Source of the DNA: Spirochaetota bacterium
Lineage (GTDB): Bacteria > Spirochaetota > UBA4802 > UBA5550
DNA: 54,850 nucleotides
Direction of reading: 5' to 3'
Assembly (NCBI GenBank): GCA_016929135.1
Contig: JAFGJK010000069.1
Coordinates: 1-54,850 of the forward strand
Shown here: positions 33,155 to 42,349 of the stretch, piece after piece
Layout of the letters: each line of letters begins with the position of its first letter
How positions within the stretch are numbered: position 1 is the first letter of the stretch
Position numbers and translations under genes: made by a program
Notes under the pieces: generated by a model
The model's database searches: none
The model's input: the letters and a program-made list of their open reading frames with translations, nothing else
Told to the model about the DNA's origin: nothing

Positions 33155-33871
33155 ATGAGACGACTGGCACCGCTGACGATAACGGCTCTTCTTTTTCTGG
33201 CCATTTCCTGTGAAAGTGTCCAGAATATACAGACGCCGCCGTCACCCCAACCCACCCCCTACGAATCACTGGTGCTGAAACTGGAGCCGGGGACAAAGGA
33301 GGGAATCCATACGCTCCACTGGCCAGATGGGAGTATCATGGCCAGGGGACCGGTGAAAAGGGGAACGAAACAGGGTCCCTGGGAAATCTACTACATGGGT
33401 AGCAACGGCACCAGGATACTGGCCAGCGGGACCTATGCCGGCGACAGGAAAGAGGGCTTCTGGCAGCGGTTCAACGAGAAGGGGACGCTCACCGAGCGCA
33501 TCCCGTACCGGAGGGGGATAATCGAAGGCGAACGCATCTTCTACTATCCCAGCGGCAGGGTCCAGTTCGAATACCAGTACCGCGGCAACAGGAAAAACGG
33601 CAAGGCGGGCGAATACGATGAGACGGGTTCCCCCATCGAGATCGCCTGGTACAATAACGACAAAAGGGACGGCATGTCCAACCTCTATTATCCCGATGGC
33701 AAGAAAAAGTCCATCGGAAGATACTCGGCAGGGGTGAGGAACGGCCAGTGGACGAATTACGACGAGACGGGCATACTGAAGGAGCGCGGCGATTACAGGA
33801 ACGGTCATAAGAGCGGCCTGTGGAGAACCTTCGACAGGAACGGCCGCGTGGTGGAAGAGAAGCAATTCTGA
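33155..33871 (+). CDS. YwqK-like (MORN-variant repeat) lipoprotein
   Basis: A 238-residue lipoprotein: signal with lipobox AISC (Cys19), preceded by AAAAGGAGA ribosome binding site. The mature protein is built of about six repeats of the form G-x-W-x-x-Y-D-E-x-G-x-x-x-E-R-x-Y-x-x-G, for example GPWEIYYMGSNG and GLWRTFDRNGR. This is the 'toxin-antitoxin system YwqK antitoxin' / MORN-variant repeat. The family name does not imply a toxin here; no toxin gene lies beside it. It probably forms an extended beta sheet at the inner face of the outer membrane. It is 33 bp before adk. Confidence 0.85.
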   Translation: MRRLAPLTITALLFLAISCESVQNIQTPPSPQPTPYESLVLKLEPGTKEGIHTLHWPDGSIMARGPVKRGTKQGPWEIYYMGSNGTRILASGTYAGDRKEGFWQRFNEKGTLTERIPYRRGIIEGERIFYYPSGRVQFEYQYRGNRKNGKAGEYDETGSPIEIAWYNNDKRDGMSNLYYPDGKKKSIGRYSAGVRNGQWTNYDETGILKERGDYRNGHKSGLWRTFDRNGRVVEEKQF

Positions 33872-33904
33872 TCCCCTGAACCCACGCCCCCGAGGACAGA
33901 ACGG

Positions 33905-34534
33905 ATGAAAGTGATACTGATCGGACCGCCCGGTTCCGGCAAGGGGACCCAGGCGATGATGCTGAAGGAGCGATACGGCGCAGCCCACATATCCTCGGGC
34001 GAGGTGCTCAGGAGGGAGGCCGCCCGCGGCTCTGAACTGGGTTCCCGGATAGCCGTCTTCATGGCCCGCGGCGAGATAGGGCCGGTGGAGCTCATCACCG
34101 AGGCGATCCTTACCCACATCGACGAGCAGGCGCCATCGGGGTTCATCCTGGACGGCTTCCCCCGCACCCTCTACCAGGCAGAGGAGCTGGGGAAACGGCA
34201 CGACATCGATGCGGCGATCTTCATCGACGTGCCCGAGACGGTGATAGTTGACAGAATACTGGGAAGGCGGACCTGCGGCGGATGCGGTGCGATCTTCCAT
34301 GTCCGTACAAACCCGCCGGCCAGGGAGGGTGTGTGCGACATCTGCGGGGCGCCGCTCACGGTGCGCGGCGACGACAACGAGGAGACCGTCATGAACAGGA
34401 TCCGGGTCTACAAAGATGAGACGGTGCCGCTGCTGGATTTCTACGGAGCTGCAGGCCTGCTCAGGACCGTCGACGGGAACGGCGGTGCCGACGAAATCCT
34501 CAGCCGGATAGAAGCGGCCCTGCCCCGGGCATGA
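33905..34534 (+). CDS. adk: Adenylate kinase
   Basis: A 209-residue adenylate kinase (AMP + ATP to 2 ADP). The P-loop GPPGSGKGTQ is at residues 7-16, the AMP-binding FILDGFPRT follows at about 80-88, and the LID carries a zinc finger formed by Cys124, Cys127, Cys144 and Cys147. The zinc-type LID is usual in Gram-positive bacteria and several other phyla. Length is normal. It follows the YwqK-like gene by 33 bp and is convergent with the DAHP synthase gene. Confidence 0.96.
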   Translation: MKVILIGPPGSGKGTQAMMLKERYGAAHISSGEVLRREAARGSELGSRIAVFMARGEIGPVELITEAILTHIDEQAPSGFILDGFPRTLYQAEELGKRHDIDAAIFIDVPETVIVDRILGRRTCGGCGAIFHVRTNPPAREGVCDICGAPLTVRGDDNEETVMNRIRVYKDETVPLLDFYGAAGLLRTVDGNGGADEILSRIEAALPRA

Positions 34535-34546
34535 AGAAGTGCTCCC

Positions 34547-35581
34547 CTATCCGGCGGCCATATCGGCGAGATCGAGAAGGAGCCGCTCGCTCTGCTCCCA
34601 TCCCAGACACGGATCGGTGATGGAGCGGCCGAATTCGTTTTCCGCAGGGTCCTGGGAACCCTCCAGTATGTAGCTCTCGATCATGAATCCCTTCACGATC
34701 TCCCTGAGACTCCCGGATTGCTGCCGGCTCCTCATCACCTCCCACACGATCCTCGGCTGTTCCCGGTACTGCTTCGCCGAGTTTGAATGGTTCGTGTCCA
34801 CGACAATCGAGGGATTCTCCAGATTGCGCTCGGTATACATGGCGTCGAGTCGCATGAGATCCTCGTAATGGTAATTGGGGATGTGGTTCCCGTACAGGTC
34901 CATGGCTCCGCGAAGCACCGCGTGGGCCAGGGGATTGCCATCGGTGGAAACCTCCCATCTGTTGTAGACAAAGACATGGCCGTGCTGCGCCGCGTAGATC
35001 GAATCGAGCATCACGCGGAAATCACCTGAGGTGGGATTTTTCATCCCCACGGGAACATCGAGGCCGCTCACCGTGAGCCGGTGCTGCTGGTTCTCAACCG
35101 ACCTGGCGCCGATGGCGACATAGGAGAGTACATCGGCCAGGTAGGTATAATTCTCGGGGTAGAGCATCTCGTCCGCCGCCGGAAGGCCGGACTCGGCGAA
35201 GGCGCGCAGGTGCATCTGGCGGATCGATTTGAGCCCCAGCACCATGTCGGGTTTTTTCTGATGGTCCGGCTGGTGGAGCATCCCCTTGTAGCCCCGTCCC
35301 GTGGTCCTGGGTTTGTTCGTATATATCCTCGGGGTCAGTATCAGCGTATCCCTTACCTTCTCCTGGACCCTGGCGAGCCTTGAGACATACTCGCACACCG
35401 CATCCTCATTGTGCGCCGAGCAGGGGCCGATCAGCACCAGCAGCCTCCTGCTGCGCCCAGTCAGTATGTCGGCTATCTCCTGGTCCCGTTTCCGCTTCAC
35501 CGCTTCCAGCGCCGCCGGAAGCGGCTGCGCCTGGAGGATCTCCTCGGCAGTGGGAAGCTGCCGTATGTTCGCGATGCCCAT
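34547..35581 (-). CDS. 3-deoxy-7-phosphoheptulonate synthase, class I (AroG/F/H type)
   Basis: A 344-residue enzyme condensing phosphoenolpyruvate with erythrose 4-phosphate, first step of the shikimate pathway. LVLIGPCSAHNEDAVCEY, PRTTGRGYKGM, GARSVENQQHR, GMKNPTSGDF and VDTNHSNSAKQ are conserved active-site and metal-binding segments, with Cys in IGPCS. The paralogue subtype (tyrosine-, phenylalanine- or tryptophan-sensitive) cannot be read from sequence. Normal length. It is convergent with adk and lies 37 bp downstream of purQ on the same strand. Confidence 0.94.
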   Translation of the reverse strand: MGIANIRQLPTAEEILQAQPLPAALEAVKRKRDQEIADILTGRSRRLLVLIGPCSAHNEDAVCEYVSRLARVQEKVRDTLILTPRIYTNKPRTTGRGYKGMLHQPDHQKKPDMVLGLKSIRQMHLRAFAESGLPAADEMLYPENYTYLADVLSYVAIGARSVENQQHRLTVSGLDVPVGMKNPTSGDFRVMLDSIYAAQHGHVFVYNRWEVSTDGNPLAHAVLRGAMDLYGNHIPNYHYEDLMRLDAMYTERNLENPSIVVDTNHSNSAKQYREQPRIVWEVMRSRQQSGSLREIVKGFMIESYILEGSQDPAENEFGRSITDPCLGWEQSERLLLDLADMAAG

Positions 35582-35617
35582 GGTTTCTCCCTCATTCCCC
35601 GGTGGGGGAATCCCCTT

Positions 35618-36427
35618 TCACGAAAAATAGCCGGCTGCGTTCATGAATATGCCGACGCCGTCAGAAAGCTCGGGCGGCGCCTCCCCGTGCCGGCGCATCT
35701 CCTCGCGCAACAGTGTCCAGTCGTCCCGCTGGCTGAAGAACATACCCCGCTCCGGGTGCGGCATCATCCCCATAATGCGGCCGGTGCCGTCGCATATGGA
35801 GGCGATGTCGTTGATCGATCCGTTGGGATTATGGGGGAATTCTCCCCCGGCCGGCGCTCCCGCCGGACCGACATAGCGCATGGTCACCAGCTTCCGCGCC
35901 TCGATCGTTTCGAGGATCCCCTCCGGGGCGTAGAAATTCCCCTCCCCGTGCGCCACCGGTATATGAAGCGTGCCGAGCCCCCGGGTGAACACCGAGGGCG
36001 ATGCCGCCTCCACCGTCAGGTCCACCCACCGGCACTGGTATCTGTTGCTCCCGTTGTGGATGAGGGCCACCTGGGCCTCACCGATGGGGCGCTCCAGTGC
36101 CGGGAGTATCCCCAGGTGCACCATCACCTGGAAGCCGTTGCAGATCCCCAGCATCAGGGTGTCCCGCTCGATGAACCTGCGGAGTTCCTCCATCAGGTTG
36201 TTCTTTATCCTGCTGGCCAGCGCCTTGCCGCTCCCGGTGTCGTCGCCGTAGGAGAAGCCGCCGGGGAATGACACGATCTGGTACCGGTCCAGTATTGCGG
36301 GATTGTCGATAATATCGTTGATATGCATGATCACCGCCTCTGCCCCGGCGTACTCGAAGGCAAAACGGGTCTCCTCGTCGCAGTTGATTCCGTAGCCGGT
36401 AATCACCAGTGTCCTGGGTTTCGCCAT
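35618..36427 (-). CDS. purQ: Phosphoribosylformylglycinamidine synthase subunit PurQ
   Basis: About 269 residues from the ATG at 36427, chosen because the preceding 39 codons are not family-like while MAKPRTLVITGYGINCDEET is. It is a class I glutamine amidotransferase supplying ammonia for FGAM synthesis. The nucleophile is the Cys in LGICNGFQVMV, with catalytic His in HGEGNF and the terminal HPERGMFFSQ. It lies 40 bp after purL, forming the purL-purQ pair. Confidence 0.92.
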   Translation of the reverse strand: MAKPRTLVITGYGINCDEETRFAFEYAGAEAVIMHINDIIDNPAILDRYQIVSFPGGFSYGDDTGSGKALASRIKNNLMEELRRFIERDTLMLGICNGFQVMVHLGILPALERPIGEAQVALIHNGSNRYQCRWVDLTVEAASPSVFTRGLGTLHIPVAHGEGNFYAPEGILETIEARKLVTMRYVGPAGAPAGGEFPHNPNGSINDIASICDGTGRIMGMMPHPERGMFFSQRDDWTLLREEMRRHGEAPPELSDGVGIFMNAAGYFS

Positions 36428-36467
36428 GTCCCTTTCCCCGTACCGCTCCCCGTAATTTTCCCTCGCC

Positions 36468-39452
36468 TCAGAATCCCCGGAAACGCGACCGGTAGGATTC
36501 CGCCATCTCTTCCACCGCGGAATGAACGATTGTATTCCCCTCAAGGCCGCGGATCACGATCTCCCCGCCAGCGGATACCGTGCCGATGCGACCGCAGGGG
36601 AGATCGGCAAATATCGATTCGAAGTCCCGTGCCTGCGTTGGGGCCACGCTCACCAGTATCCGCCCCTGGCTCTCGGAGAAGAGGGCCGTGTCGTTCCGTG
36701 CCACCTGTCCCCGCGTCATACCGGCGAGCGACAGCTCGAATCCCAGCATCCCCGCCATCGAGGACTTCAGGGCCGCCACGCCCAGCCCGCCGCGCTCCAC
36801 GCTGATGCTTGACGCCACCAGCCCCCGCCGCAGCGCCTCCTCCATGGCGCGGTAGAGCCTCAGGTGCAGCGCCGTATCCACCGCCGGGACCGTCCCCCCG
36901 GCGGATTCCCCGCCCTTTGACCTCTCTCCCAGGAGGGAGTGGTATTCGCTCCCGCCGCACTCGTCGCCGGTGATGCCTGTCAGATAGATGTGATCGCCGG
37001 GGCACTTGAAGTCGATGGTCTGGCAGAACCCGATATCCTCGGTGACACCGATGGAGGAGACCAGCAGCGTCGGCGGGATGGAGACCGCCACGTCTCTCCC
37101 CGACTCGTCGTACCCCCTGAAGTCGTTGAACATGCTGTCCTTCCCGGAGATAAAGGGGGTGCCGTAGGCCACGGCGGTATCGTAGCAGGCCGCCGCCGCC
37201 ATCTTCAGCTGCCAGAGTCGCTCCGGTTTGCTGGAATCGCACCAGCAGAAATTGTCCAGGATCGCCAGCCGGTCCATTGGGCAGCCCGCGGCGACGGCGT
37301 TCCGTACCGCCGTGTCGATGGAGCAGGCGGCCATCCGGTAGGGGTCGATATCGCTGTAGAGGGGATAGATCCCCTGCGAAAGAACCACGCCCCGCCTGGA
37401 GGAGAGCACCGGGCATATCACTGTGGCGTTGCCGTTCACCTTCCCCCTCCCCTGGAGGGGTTTTATGACCACGCCCGCCTGAACTTCGTGATCGTACTGA
37501 GTCGATATGAACTCGTAGCTGGCGATGTTGAGCCGCCCGGCCATCTCCCGCAGCACGCCGGCCATGTCCGACGGTTCGGGAAACGCAACCGGTCTGATTC
37601 TCTTCTCGGGCATCTTGGTCATGAGGCTCTTTCTGGGGAGGCCGTCGTGCAGGAAGCCCAGGTCCAAGTCAAAAACCATCTCCCCGTGGTACCGCACGAT
37701 TCCCCTGCCGGAGGAGGTGAAGCGCCCGATCACCGTGGCCTCAACCCCGCGCCTTGCCATGAGGTCGATGAAATCATCGAGCCTGTCCTCCGGCACCGAG
37801 ATGGTCATGCGCTCCTGCGATTCGCTCACCCAGATCTGCCATGGTGAGAGTCCCGGGTATTTCAGGGGCACCCTTTCCAAGTCCACCTCGAACCCCCCGC
37901 ACTCCCGCGCCATCTCCGCCACCGAGCAGGAAAGTCCCCCCGCGCCGTTGTCGGTAATGGAATTGTAGAGCCCCAGGTCCCTCGCCTCCTTCACGATGGC
38001 GTCGGAGAGCTTCTTCTGCGTGATGGGGTCGCCGATCTGTACCGCCGTCGCCGGGCTGCCCGATGAGAGGGCCTCGGAGGAGAAGGTCGCGCCGTGGATG
38101 CCGTCACGCCCCACCCTGCCGCCCACCATGACAATGCAGTCGCCGTCCACGGCGCTTTTCTCCACCGACGATTTCCCCTGCACCGTCTTCGGAATGATGC
38201 CCACGGTGCCCACGAAAACCAGCGGCTTCCCCTTGTATCGCTCGTCGAAATAGACGAAGCCCTGCGGTGTCGGAATACCGGAGGTGTTTCCCCCCACGTT
38301 CACGCCGTGGATCACTCCCTCCATGATTCTCCTGGGGGAGAGGAGCCGCTGTGTCCTGGCGCCGTCGCGATAGAGCGGACGGTCGTCTCCCGGATCGGCG
38401 AAGCAGAAGCCGTAGCGGTTGGCCACCGGCTTCGCCGCCAGGCCGAAGCCGATGGTGTCGCGGTTCACCCCCACAATACCGGTGATGGCGCCGCCGAAGG
38501 GGTCAAGCGCGCTTGGGCTATTGTGGGTCTCCACCTTGTCGGTGACGATGAAGTCGTCGTCGAACTCGATCCCCCCGGAATTGTCCTTGAACACCGAGAA
38601 ACAGAAATCCCGGTCACCCCGGTCCCTCCGGATCTTCTCTGTGGCGCTTCTTATGTAACGCCTGAAAATTCCCTCGCCGTCTCCGTCGATCTCCGCGGCA
38701 AAGATGGTATGCTTGCAGTGCTCGCTCCAGGTCTGGGCGATGGATTCGAGCTCGATATCGGTGGGCTTGCGTTTCTCCTTCTGGAAGTAGTCCCGTATGA
38801 CCGCCATTGAGGCCATGTCAAGCGCCAGGGGACCGCGGCGGATCCCGTCCTCCCCGGCGATCCCCTCTCTGGCGATCGCCATGAGCTCCTCGGTTTCCAC
38901 GTCAAGATCGACGATGTCCGCGGTGGGTTTCTCATGCAGGTCCACCAGGGGGACGGCGTTCCCCATGCCGCCGCTCTTCCGGTATTCACCCGCGGAGAGG
39001 ATCTTCATCCTCTGTATCAGCGGATTGTGGAGCTCGTAGCCTATGGATTCCACATCGGCATCGGAAAGATCCCCTCCGAAAAAATAGGTGGTGGAGGAGA
39101 AGACCGATTTCTCGATGTCCAGCGGACGCTTCAGCAGATCCTCGATGGATTCGCGTACCGTGTGGGACACGTTGTCGGTCACCCCGGGGAGATAGCCGAT
39201 CTCCACCGCGTGTGAGAATCCTTCTGGCAAATAGGGGGTGTTCACCAGGAATCCCTGCACCACCGGCTGCACCAGGAGCGATGCCACGGAATCCATCATG
39301 GCATCGGGGATCTCGGCGTCTATCAGGTAGTTATCGGTGATGCAGACCGATTCCACCCCGAATCCCTGTCTCAGGAGCCGTTCCCTGACGACATCGCACC
39401 GTGCGTCGGCGATTGTTGCGAAAACCTCTACCCTGAACCGCGCCTCCCTCAT
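36468..39452 (-). CDS. purL: PurS-PurL fusion, FGAM synthase subunit
   Basis: A 994-residue protein. The N-terminal 170 residues contain two PurS-like ferredoxin-fold segments (about 5-75 and 80-170), followed by the complete PurL ATP-binding synthase: TWSEHCKH (catalytic His), THNSPSALDPFGGAITG, NVGGNTSGIPTPQG, and the GGLGVAALKSSMAG near the end. PurS is normally a separate 85-residue protein; here the fusion replaces it. The glutaminase PurQ remains separate. The start at 39452 has a GGGAGGGAG site. Together with purQ it carries out the fourth step of purine synthesis. Confidence 0.92.
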   Translation of the reverse strand: MREARFRVEVFATIADARCDVVRERLLRQGFGVESVCITDNYLIDAEIPDAMMDSVASLLVQPVVQGFLVNTPYLPEGFSHAVEIGYLPGVTDNVSHTVRESIEDLLKRPLDIEKSVFSSTTYFFGGDLSDADVESIGYELHNPLIQRMKILSAGEYRKSGGMGNAVPLVDLHEKPTADIVDLDVETEELMAIAREGIAGEDGIRRGPLALDMASMAVIRDYFQKEKRKPTDIELESIAQTWSEHCKHTIFAAEIDGDGEGIFRRYIRSATEKIRRDRGDRDFCFSVFKDNSGGIEFDDDFIVTDKVETHNSPSALDPFGGAITGIVGVNRDTIGFGLAAKPVANRYGFCFADPGDDRPLYRDGARTQRLLSPRRIMEGVIHGVNVGGNTSGIPTPQGFVYFDERYKGKPLVFVGTVGIIPKTVQGKSSVEKSAVDGDCIVMVGGRVGRDGIHGATFSSEALSSGSPATAVQIGDPITQKKLSDAIVKEARDLGLYNSITDNGAGGLSCSVAEMARECGGFEVDLERVPLKYPGLSPWQIWVSESQERMTISVPEDRLDDFIDLMARRGVEATVIGRFTSSGRGIVRYHGEMVFDLDLGFLHDGLPRKSLMTKMPEKRIRPVAFPEPSDMAGVLREMAGRLNIASYEFISTQYDHEVQAGVVIKPLQGRGKVNGNATVICPVLSSRRGVVLSQGIYPLYSDIDPYRMAACSIDTAVRNAVAAGCPMDRLAILDNFCWCDSSKPERLWQLKMAAAACYDTAVAYGTPFISGKDSMFNDFRGYDESGRDVAVSIPPTLLVSSIGVTEDIGFCQTIDFKCPGDHIYLTGITGDECGGSEYHSLLGERSKGGESAGGTVPAVDTALHLRLYRAMEEALRRGLVASSISVERGGLGVAALKSSMAGMLGFELSLAGMTRGQVARNDTALFSESQGRILVSVAPTQARDFESIFADLPCGRIGTVSAGGEIVIRGLEGNTIVHSAVEEMAESYRSRFRGF

Positions 39453-39564
39453 TCTCCCTCCCCTGAATAATGGAGATGTGCTAAAAGAGGTAATGGAAAT
39501 TGTCCAGAATTTTTCTCGACCCGCGGCGTATTTTACACGGATGTAAAACTGTCCGGATCAAATG

Positions 39565-39596
39565 AAAAGCGCGGCAACCTCTCCCGGTTGCCGCGC
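39565..39596 (-). terminator. Intrinsic terminator of the acyl-CoA ligase gene
   Basis: An 11-bp perfect stem (39569-39579 with 39586-39596) and a six-base loop, read on the minus strand and followed by TTTT (39568-39565). It lies 30 bp after the ligase stop. Confidence 0.85.
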
Positions 39597-39625
39597 CCCT
39601 GCGATTCCCTCGATTTCCTGCGTGA

Positions 39626-41440
39626 TCAGTCGAGATCCGGCGGATACATGCTCTCGATCTCTTTTGCGTATTTCGCGTTGATCACCTTGCGCTTCACCTT
39701 CTGGGTCGGGGTGAGCTCCTCGGTGGCCTGGGTCCACTCGGCGTTCAGCAGCCTGAACTTCCGTATCTGCTCCACCCTGGCGTACTGTTTTGTGTACTTG
39801 GCGATCTCCTCCTCGATGATCTTGTTCACCTCAGGCTTGGTTATCAGGTCGTCCCTGCTTGTAAAGGCGACGCCGTTCTGTTTGGCCCATTTCTCCAGCG
39901 CGACAAAATCCGGGACCACCAGGGCAGAGAGGTATTTCCTCCTGTCGCCGATGACCGCCACCTGCTCGATGAACTTCGAGGTCTTCAGGCTGTTCTCGAT
40001 GTTCTGCGGTGATATGTTCTTGCCGCCGGCGGTGATGATCAGGTCCTTGAGTCTGCCGGTAATGGTGACATAGCCGTCCTCGTCGATGGTGGCGATGTCG
40101 CCGGTCCTGAAATACCCGTCCTTGGTGAAGACCTCCTTGGTGGCCTTCGGGTTTTTCCAGTATCCCTTCATGACCTGGGGCCCCTTGATCAGGAGCTCCC
40201 CGTCCTCGCCGATCTTTACCTTCGTCTTCGGGATGGGGGGCCCCACGGTCCCCACCTTGATCCTGCCGGGCCTGTTGTAGTTGGTCACCGGCGTAGTCTC
40301 GGTGAGGCCGAACCCCTCGAGGATCGTTATACCCATGCCGAGGAAAAACTCCGCATCGGATACGGACAGCGGGCCGCCGCCCGATATGGCGAATTTCATC
40401 TTGTCAAGACCCAGGGTCGCTTTCAGTTTGGAGAAGACCAGCTTGTCCGCCAGGGCGAATTTCTTCGCGAAGAGACCGGTGCGCGGCTTGTTCTGGCACT
40501 GATACGGGAGGTTCCTGGAGGCCTGGTTCATGGCGAAATTGAAGATCTTCTTCTTGATCCCCGGCGCGTCCGCCATCTTCGCCAGGATACCGGCGTGCAC
40601 CTTCTCGTAGATCCTCGGAACGCTCACCAGAATGGTGGGACGCACCTCCTGGAAGTTCTCCATCAGCTTCGACACGTCCTCCGCGAAGGCCGTCTTGGAG
40701 CCGAAGTATATTGCCGCATACTCTCCCACGGTCCTTTCCAGCGAATGGGAGAGCGGGAGAAAGGACATGAATATGTCGTCCTTCGTGAATAGTTCCATGA
40801 TGTCCTGCGTGGTGAGGACCATGTCCTGGACGAAGTTGTCGTGGGTCAGCATAACGCCCTTGGGATTCCCGGTGGTCCCGGACGTGTAGATGAGGGTTGC
40901 CAGATCCCCCGGCTTGATGGAATTCAGCCTCTTCTCGAATTCATTTTTCCGTTTGAATTTCTGGCCGATCTCATAGCACTGTTTAACCGTGAGCACCCCT
41001 TTGGGGGGCTTCTGGAGCTCGTCAAAGACGATGACCTCTTTGACCCTTTTGGCCTTCTTCTTAGCCTGGAGCACCTTGTCCATGTGATCCTTGGTGCCCG
41101 CAAAGCAGAGCCTCGATTCGGAGTTCTGCAGCACGTATTCCGCCTCCTCCGCGGAATTGGTGGCGTAGATGGGAACGTTTATCGCACCGATGGATGTAAT
41201 CGCCAGGTCGGCGACCCACCACTCGTATCTGTTCGGTGAAAAAAGCCCTACCCTGTCACCTTTCTTTACGCCTATGGAAAGAAGATAGTATGCCAGGTCG
41301 CGGACCATCGTGTTCATCTCGTTCCAGCTGAGATTGACCCATTTCCCGCCTGTTTTATACATCACGCAGGTTCTATCACCCAGCTCGGCGACCCTATTTT
41401 GAAAAATAGCGGCCATCGATGATTCTTTAAACTTAGCCAT
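39626..41440 (-). CDS. Long-chain acyl-CoA synthetase (AMP-forming)
   Basis: A 604-residue adenylate-forming enzyme activating fatty acids to acyl-CoA. The ATP-binding signature LIYTSGTTGNPKGVMLTH (about 187-204), the IRLEGFGLTET-type ILEGFGLTETTPV and the C-terminal RTGDIATIDEDGYVTITGRLKDLII are complete, as is the lysine-bearing TAGGKNISPQNIE. The domain order and length are those of FadD-like AMP-dependent ligases with the 'long-chain-fatty-acid-CoA ligase' pattern. It ends in its own terminator. Upstream on the same strand are a dehydratase activase and a short-chain dehydrogenase, 128 bp away, which may share acyl-CoA chemistry. Confidence 0.92.
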   Translation of the reverse strand: MAKFKESSMAAIFQNRVAELGDRTCVMYKTGGKWVNLSWNEMNTMVRDLAYYLLSIGVKKGDRVGLFSPNRYEWWVADLAITSIGAINVPIYATNSAEEAEYVLQNSESRLCFAGTKDHMDKVLQAKKKAKRVKEVIVFDELQKPPKGVLTVKQCYEIGQKFKRKNEFEKRLNSIKPGDLATLIYTSGTTGNPKGVMLTHDNFVQDMVLTTQDIMELFTKDDIFMSFLPLSHSLERTVGEYAAIYFGSKTAFAEDVSKLMENFQEVRPTILVSVPRIYEKVHAGILAKMADAPGIKKKIFNFAMNQASRNLPYQCQNKPRTGLFAKKFALADKLVFSKLKATLGLDKMKFAISGGGPLSVSDAEFFLGMGITILEGFGLTETTPVTNYNRPGRIKVGTVGPPIPKTKVKIGEDGELLIKGPQVMKGYWKNPKATKEVFTKDGYFRTGDIATIDEDGYVTITGRLKDLIITAGGKNISPQNIENSLKTSKFIEQVAVIGDRRKYLSALVVPDFVALEKWAKQNGVAFTSRDDLITKPEVNKIIEEEIAKYTKQYARVEQIRKFRLLNAEWTQATEELTPTQKVKRKVINAKYAKEIESMYPPDLD

Positions 41441-41568
41441 CGTAACCTCCCAGTGACTGATAATGAGTTTGTATTATCATAAAAATGTAAGCTTATTTTT
41501 TTTTACACCAGTCAATCGAGACTGTCAATTCATTAATTCAAATCATGAACGGAAAAAGACGATGAGGC

Positions 41569-42348
41569 TCACTTAACCGAGACCTTCTCGCCTGCCATGA
41601 CGGCGGCCCCTATGGCGCCGTTGAGCTGCGCGGTATCCAGTACCCGTATGGGAACGTGGAGCTTCCCCTCCATGGCCCTGACGATTCCCCCGTTCAGCGC
41701 CACGCCGCCGGTCATCACCACCGGCTCGACGCAGCCCACCCTGCCCGCAAGGGATGCCACCCTTGCCGCCACGGAATCGTGAATCCCCGCGATGATGTTT
41801 TCGCGGCTCTCCCCCTTGGAAATGAGGGAGATCACCTCGGATTCGGCGAAAACGGTACATGTACTGCTGATGCGCGCCGGGGCGACGGCCTCCAGTGACA
41901 TCTCTTCGAACTCGTCAAGGCTCACCTCCAGCACCCTGGCCATCACCTCAAGAAATCTGCCGGTCCCGGCCGCGCACTTGTCGTTCATGGCGAAGTTCGC
42001 CACCTTCCCCCGCTCGTCCACGAGGATCACCTTGCTGTCCTGGCCGCCGATGTCGATGACGGTGCGCACTCCCGGCAGCGAGAAGACCGCTCCCGCGGCA
42101 TGGCAGATGATTTCCGTCATTATTCTGTCCGCGAAGGGGACCTGGTTCCTGCCGTAGCCGGTGGCGACGATATTCCCCACGTCCTCCTGCGAAATACCCG
42201 CCTCCTCCAGAAGATCCTCGAAGATTTTCTGCCCCGCCTTTTCCGCGTTGTACCCGGTAAAATTGATGCGCGTCGCCAGCAGGCGGTCCCCGTCAATAAG
42301 GGCCCCCTTGGTCATGATCGATCCGATATCAATACCAGCCGCAATCAT
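41569..42348 (-). CDS. 2-hydroxyacyl-CoA dehydratase activase (BcrAD/HgdC family)
   Basis: About 259 residues from the ATG at 42348, two bases beyond the stop of the upstream SDR. It is an ASKHA-fold ATPase (AAGIDIGSIMTKGAL at the start; DIGGQDSKVI) that transfers electrons by ATP hydrolysis. The two cysteines that together hold one 4Fe-4S cluster across the dimer are present in NDKCAAGTGRF and SSTCTVFAESE. These proteins activate 2-hydroxyacyl-CoA dehydratases or benzoyl-CoA-type reductases. No dehydratase subunit (HgdA/B type) is in the window, so its partner lies elsewhere. Confidence 0.9.
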   Translation of the reverse strand: MIAAGIDIGSIMTKGALIDGDRLLATRINFTGYNAEKAGQKIFEDLLEEAGISQEDVGNIVATGYGRNQVPFADRIMTEIICHAAGAVFSLPGVRTVIDIGGQDSKVILVDERGKVANFAMNDKCAAGTGRFLEVMARVLEVSLDEFEEMSLEAVAPARISSTCTVFAESEVISLISKGESRENIIAGIHDSVAARVASLAGRVGCVEPVVMTGGVALNGGIVRAMEGKLHVPIRVLDTAQLNGAIGAAVMAGEKVSVK

Positions 42349-42349
42349 A

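Noticed and set aside
33155..33871. YwqK-like gene as part of a toxin-antitoxin pair
   Set aside because: There is no toxin gene next to it and the protein is a lipoprotein with repeats; the family label is historical.
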